A stretch of 64,000 bases of DNA. It comes from Benincasa hispida. Its lineage: Eukaryota > Streptophyta > Magnoliopsida > Cucurbitales > Cucurbitaceae. Both the position numbers and the translations under genes were made by a program. The number at the start of each line of letters is the position of its first letter. Within the stretch, counting starts at the first letter, position 1. The stretch spans positions 34,652,134-34,716,133 of the forward strand of contig NC_052349.1 of the NCBI RefSeq assembly GCF_009727055.1, in the 5' to 3' direction. The notes beneath the pieces are model-generated. The model saw only the letters and a program-made list of their open reading frames with translations. It was not told where the DNA came from and did not search any database. Shown here piece by piece: positions 59,815 through 64,000 of the stretch.

Positions 59815-59960
59815 TTTTTAAGCAAGTCACCGACGAATTTAATATAGATCTCTAGGGAGGGAGAAGCCCTCCTCAACTTTATGCCCATTTTTAAACAAGC
59901 CACCGACGGATTTAGTATTGACCTAAGGAGAGAGGGGAAATCACCCTCAACTTTATGCTC
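59815..59960 (+). repeat. Imperfect direct duplication, two ~72-bp units
   Basis: TTTTTAAGCAAGTCACCGAC and CCCTCCTCAACTTTATGC (unit 1) match TTTTTAAACAAGCCACCGAC and ACCCTCAACTTTATGC (unit 2). The unit looks like a non-coding repeat. Confidence 0.75.
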
Positions 59961-59998
59961 TTTATATGTATATAACTGCATAATACATTACAGACACA

Positions 59999-60065
59999 GT
60001 AGCTAGCCCAATGGTAAATATGACTTCCAACCCCTTCAAACCTAGATTCAAACCCTACTCCTTAC
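59999..60065 (+). repeat. tRNA-like SINE candidate
   Basis: A-box-like GTAGCTAGCCCAATGGTAAA (59999-60018) is followed by B-box-like AGATTCAAACCCTA (60043-60056). The A box is the best of the three candidates. No acceptor stem, so not a tRNA gene. Confidence 0.45.
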
Positions 60066-60601
60066 CTTTATTTATTTATTTCAAATTTTCCTTCCTTAAC
60101 AACCCTTCGATTATAAAGGTCCTATCAACAAAATTTCTGGATCCGTCACTAAAACAAACTAACATGTATAAATCTATTATTATATTTAGTTTAGCAATAT
60201 TTTATTGTTTATTCTTATTTTTTATGGATTCTTTTACGATGAAATGATGATACATATTGATAAAAAAATATCTAAGATGTGAATGAAAATTTAATACTAT
60301 GTGTTACACATGGACAGCTTCTTAACCCATGAGTCAAACAACTCATGAGCATATGAACATGTTAAAAATAAGAGCATACGAAAGGGAAATCGACAGACTC
60401 CTAAGAGAACTTTACTGGTAAAGAAAAATGCACACTGGTGTCTTTAAACTAAACTAACAATTAATAAAAAGGAACATACAAGGGGTGCTCAGTACTATGA
60501 TTCTGACCATAATTTTAAACAGACAGTCACAGAATTCCTACAACGCATGCTTTTGGAGATTTCTCAGCAGCCACCACAGGATAAATGAACTTTGTACCTT
60601 C

Positions 60602-60606
60602 NNNNN
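60602..60606. other. Assembly gap (5 N)
   Basis: Five N next to a T-run, about 170 bases beyond the stop of the oxidoreductase gene. Confidence 1.
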
Positions 60607-60777
60607 CTTTTTTTATTTTCAACAATGAAAAAAAAGGGGATTTTATTGGTCATCAAAGAGATTTCCCTGCATAAGTTTTGGGTTTTTTTAGAACTTTACA
60701 GCAAGAGTTAGGCTTTGGTTTCTCTTCTTGTACGGACAGTCCAAAGTTAGAACTTTGGTGGTGGAAGCATTTCAGTT

Positions 60778-63392
60778 TCAGAGCTTTGATTTGTGTTCAA
60801 TGAAGGTTGGGTCAATGCATACAACAACCTGTTTTTATAACCCAAAACGTTTTTCAGGAAAATCCAGATTAACAAAAAAAGAATACTATTTGGAAGTCCA
60901 TACATTCTCAACATTGTTCCAAAGAAAGAGAAAGCCCATACCTTGCCAACACTTTTGCCTGAATGCAGATATTCAACTGCATCTACAATCGACTGCACGC
61001 CCAAAAATCTTTTAGGATCCACCAAAACCTGTAAAGCGGATTTGAATCATCCAGGTAGAAAGAAGTTACAAAGGTTGTATGATAAGAATTTTGATGAAAT
61101 ACTTCATTACTAAATGAAATAATGAAAGTACTAGAGATATTTGTGTGTGTATTATTATTATCATTGTTGTTGTTATCTTGTGCTTGTTTCAGTAGAATGT
61201 AGTCCAGAATAACATTCCCTTAAGCATCTCATTTTCCCAATCTATTGTCATTTGTTTCACTACAAGTATTTTTACTCTTCTCTAAAAAGAAGTACATTTT
61301 TATTTCTCCTACCTACTTTCTCTTACTGGCACCATAAAGCTGCAGTTACAAAGCAGACTTTAAGCAAATACCTTCAGCTTGCCTGAGGAGAAGAGATGAA
61401 ATAATCTATCCAAATGTTGTTGCCAGAGGTGAGCATATTGTATGAGGAAGAACCCAGCCTGAAGATTATTAAGAACTTGTAGTGAAAATGAGTGATACAA
61501 TTATTACACAACTAGTTGATACAAGGAGGTAGAGATAGTATGACAACGGAATATGATACATTCATGTGCTAAAAGGTATGGAGCAGCCCTTGAATTAGCT
61601 AGATATTCTTATGTAGCATTATAGGTAGGTGTAGACGTTGTTATTCATTTTCTGTCCATAGAGGAAAGCAGCATGCAGTAAATTGATGGATGCCACAATT
61701 ATTGTACTAAGGATGCATACAAATTATGAATTAGCAAGATACAATACGTCAATTCAGTATTTAAGCTCCGTTTGGTAACAACTCTTTGGTTTTTGAAAAT
61801 TGTGCTTCTTCACACAACTTAATTATGGTTTTCATATTTTTAAGGTAAATATTTGAATTCTTAGCCATATTTTTTAGGTAAACTTCTTAATCATGGTTTT
61901 CATATTTTTTTAATTTTCAAAATTTGGCTTGGATTTTGAAAACACTCATAAAATGTAGACAACAAAAGATAAAAATCAATAGATGGAAGCAATATTTATA
62001 GACTTAATTTTCAAGAATAAATTGGTTATTAACGAGAGCCAAAATATTAAAAAAAGAAAAAATGAACAAGTCCTAAATCCCAAGTGTGTTCGCTCAAACC
62101 AATCCACTTATACAAAGAGACTCTACAACTAGATTCGACATGAAGAAGAAAAAAAAGGGAAAATTTTACACCGCTTGAGAGTTTTCTTTCCAAGAAAAAG
62201 TTGAAAGTGGGGCATAATAGATCTTATTTTGTGCATGCGCGCGTGTTTTGTGTGTGTGTGGGGGGGGGGGGGGGGGGGGTAACAGTCATCATGAAATGAG
62301 ATGGAAACATACAACAGTTTGGCTCTTCTTTAGAATTTTCTCGCAAAGTCCTGGGTAATTTGATGGCTCCCATCCGTTCTCTCCTTGATACTGAGATGAA
62401 AGTGAAACAATATAACAAGAAATTCAAAAACAAGGAGAAAAATACTTCCTAATTTTGAGAATAATACATGTGGGGTGGAGCTATGGAGCTACGAACAACA
62501 AACTGACAAATTATATTTCTAAGCAATGAAAAAAAGAAAAAAGAAGAGGAATATATTGACTTATACGTTTGAAAGTTCATCTGGATCCAATAACTATTTA
62601 TGGTAGATTCTGCAGGGTAATATCCAAAGTAAAATATTGGTTCAAGTGGTCTTAAGTTCAGTTTGGGAATCTGGTGTTAGCTTCAGTAACACTCACATTT
62701 AATCTACCAAGCGAAATTTCACTACGTGGCAAAATAGAGATGTTCGTTCAAACTTCGCATAGATTGTCAAGAAATATATTTCGACTCGATTAATTAATCC
62801 TATTGAGTGGCATGCAGATGGATTTGCATTCTTTAACTCACTGAAAACAACGGCATCTAAATTCTAAGGCTAGCAGAAAAATGATATCTAGAATATATCA
62901 TATCGGCAATTCACTTTCAGCAATAATCTTGAACTGTAAGCATGATATCGCCTTCAACAACTACTTAAACTGCTTTAAGTACAAATCTTGATGACAACAG
63001 ACAAAAGACCATCCATTTTTCATGAAGCTCTGATGAATAAGACCTTTCTTTTTCCTTGGAAATAGTATAATAAAGCAAATAAATGCAAAAATATAAACCG
63101 CACACTTGATAAAAATGAAATACAGTATTGCTTGATAAAAATGAAATACAGTATTGCTTGATAAAAATGAAATACAGTATCGCAACAGTTGAAATGTTCC
63201 ACAGTAACAAAAGCATTCAAGTACAAAGCAACAGGATGGACATAGGGATTTCGGAAAACTAACCTGTGAGATCATTCCGATCACAACCAGTCGTCCATAG
63301 ATAGCCAATGCATTCAAACACAAACTAAACATATCACCTCCAACTGACTCATAGATGATATCAATGCCTTTAGGATACTCCGTCTTTAGAAC
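60778..63392 (-). CDS. Zinc-type alcohol dehydrogenase / quinone oxidoreductase (MDR), C-terminal half
   Basis: Five exons on the minus strand: 63392..63264, 62390..62313, 61458..61372, 61028..60942, 60828..60778 (TGA); 143 residues. All junctions are GT..AG and phase 0. The sequence runs VLKTEYPKGIDIIYESVGGD, MFSLCLNALAIYGRLVVIGM, ISQ, then YQGENGWEPSNYPGLCEKIL, AGFFLIQYAHLWQQHLDRLF, LVDPKRFLGVQSIVDAVEYL, HSGKSVGKVVVCIDPTF. This is the second half of a zeta-crystallin-like NADPH-dependent MDR enzyme: the end of the Rossmann domain (IYESVGG, GRLVVIGM) and the return to the catalytic domain, similar to ZADH2/prostaglandin reductase 3. Upstream exons with GROES-like and GXGXXG parts are not within the window. 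Introns contain a MITE and two simple-repeat tracts. Confidence 0.9.
61765..62040. repeat. MITE family 2, copy 3, inside an oxidoreductase intron
   Basis: It starts GCTCCGTTTGGTAACAA and ends GGTTATTAACGAGAGCC, an imperfect inverted repeat. The interior shares TTCTTAGCCATATT, GTAGACAACAAAAGATA and TATTTATAGACTTAATTTTC with the copies in the LEA2 intron. Confidence 0.65.
62249..62279 (+). repeat. (TG)n-G20 tract in an oxidoreductase intron
   Basis: TTTTGTGTGTGTGTGG leads into about 20 consecutive G on the + strand, which is C20 on the sense strand, starting 34 bases after the exon donor (GT at 62312-62311). Exact length uncertain in the assembly. Confidence 0.85.
63105..63182 (-). repeat. 26-bp minisatellite, three units, in an oxidoreductase intron
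   Basis: CTTGATAAAAATGAAATACA plus GTATTG is repeated three times; the last unit differs by one base. The open minus-strand frames here result from the repeat. Confidence 0.9.
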
Positions 63393-64000
63393 CTGGAGAA
63401 GCAAGGTTTATAAATATACCCCTCCCGAACTCTAGAATTGAAAGGAAAACTGACTTCTTGGAATGAATCTCCACATTTCTTGTACTAAAGAAAGCATTTA
63501 TCTTTTGAACCTTTCACCATAACTTTTATAACCAAACTGAAGGGCACTGACACTCGCAAAATAGCTTACACTACTGTGACGCCTATGTCAGATAGGAAAA
63601 CAGCCTAAAGTAATCAGCTTAAATAATATAATATATAAAGTTGTAAGCATATAATAAAATGCAGTTCGAATTTTGGAGAAGAATGAAAAGACTTTTAGAT
63701 ATTGGGAATAAGAAAACATTTAATTTTGTGGTTCCTAGTCCCACCCACCCACACATATTTAAAAAAATAATAATAATAGAACCACTATCAAATAGGTTCT
63801 GTGAAAAGTATTTTTCATTTTTAATAAAATATGGATTATGAAGAAATCAATATCATTAGAAACAAGGAAAGTAAAAAAGACCGGTATCAAATAAACCCAA
63901 CGAGCCAAAAGGATAACATAAAGCTCCTCATTTTAGGGTTGTTCGAAAGACTATCAAGTACAAATGATTTTAGCCAAGGGCGGAGGGCTCAGTGAGCAAT
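63393..64000. other. Intron of the oxidoreductase gene running off the window
   Basis: AT-rich sequence with no exon that continues the enzyme's Rossmann fold. The next upstream exon must lie beyond 64000. The last 30 bases (AGCCAAGGGCGGAGGGCTCA) are GC-richer but do not fit the protein. Confidence 0.5.

Larger units (their letters stand above)
57543..60777. other. Spacer between tRNA-Thr and the oxidoreductase gene
   Basis: No exon recognised. Two islands less AT-rich than the surroundings stand out: 58130-58330, with recurring GCCTAAAG, GAGCCTTAGACC and GAGGCCTGAGGC words, and 59035-59240 (CGCAAGAGGGTCGTTGAG, AGAGCCCGCAAGATTC). They may be decayed transposon pieces. Two tRNA-like SINE candidates and a direct duplication are listed separately. 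The last ~150 bases before 60778 are probably the 3' UTR of the oxidoreductase gene. Confidence 0.4.

Noticed and set aside
62961..63404. 147-codon single-exon protein
   Set aside because: Only the first 43 codons after the acceptor are coding; the rest reads through the donor at 63263 into intron.

Overview
The window is plant nuclear DNA: AT-rich, intron-split genes with GT..AG junctions, large intergenic spaces and heavy retrotransposon nesting. The transposable element families and repeat style point to a eudicot, most likely a cucurbit (inference from family resemblance; no species call is possible). Two runs of five N and one single N mark assembly joins.

Genes, left to right: the last 44 codons of a tubby-like F-box protein (1-135, +); a two-exon LEA2/NHL-type membrane protein with a 3-kb intron (3537-7498, -); a ten-exon pinin-like splicing-associated protein (9700-13503, -); a seven-exon DUF829/TMEM53-like alpha/beta-hydrolase-fold protein (25772-28134, +); a B3-domain DNA-binding protein with a C-terminal coiled coil (53346-57049, +, first exon tentative); a tRNA-Thr(UGU) (57471-57542, -); and the C-terminal five exons of a zinc-type alcohol dehydrogenase/quinone oxidoreductase (60778-63392, -, continues past the window edge). 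I rebuilt the exon joins by hand; phases close without stops in every gene. They look like unrelated single-copy genes rather than a functional cluster.

Transposon territory 1 (14.4-20.3 kb): an old Ty1-copia element with many stops, split inside its reverse transcriptase by a 627-bp solo LTR, and followed by a truncated LTR of another copia family. MITE-like elements, a hairpin-rich element and a tandem array follow (20.4-22.3 kb).

Transposon territory 2 (29.4-52.9 kb): a minus-strand L1-type LINE relic abuts the 5' LTR of copia element A (31368-40200). A carries a reverse-orientation LTR in its leader and a 1680-bp solo LTR in its integrase flanked by a perfect CTTAT duplication. A second copia relic (B, 40286-43880) and a third (C, 43881-52859) follow head to tail. 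C holds a truncated hAT transposase (44767-47067) and a 3125-bp solo LTR that interrupts the integrase/reverse-transcriptase hinge. All the transposon proteins are broken.

Small repeats add to the picture: a pair of ~467-bp MITEs in inverse orientation 18 kb apart, three copies of another ~280-bp MITE inside gene introns, tRNA-like SINE candidates and several minisatellites. I found no clearly new biological system. The most informative parts are the layered insertion history, with solo LTRs that can be read to the base, and a few gene-structure oddities.
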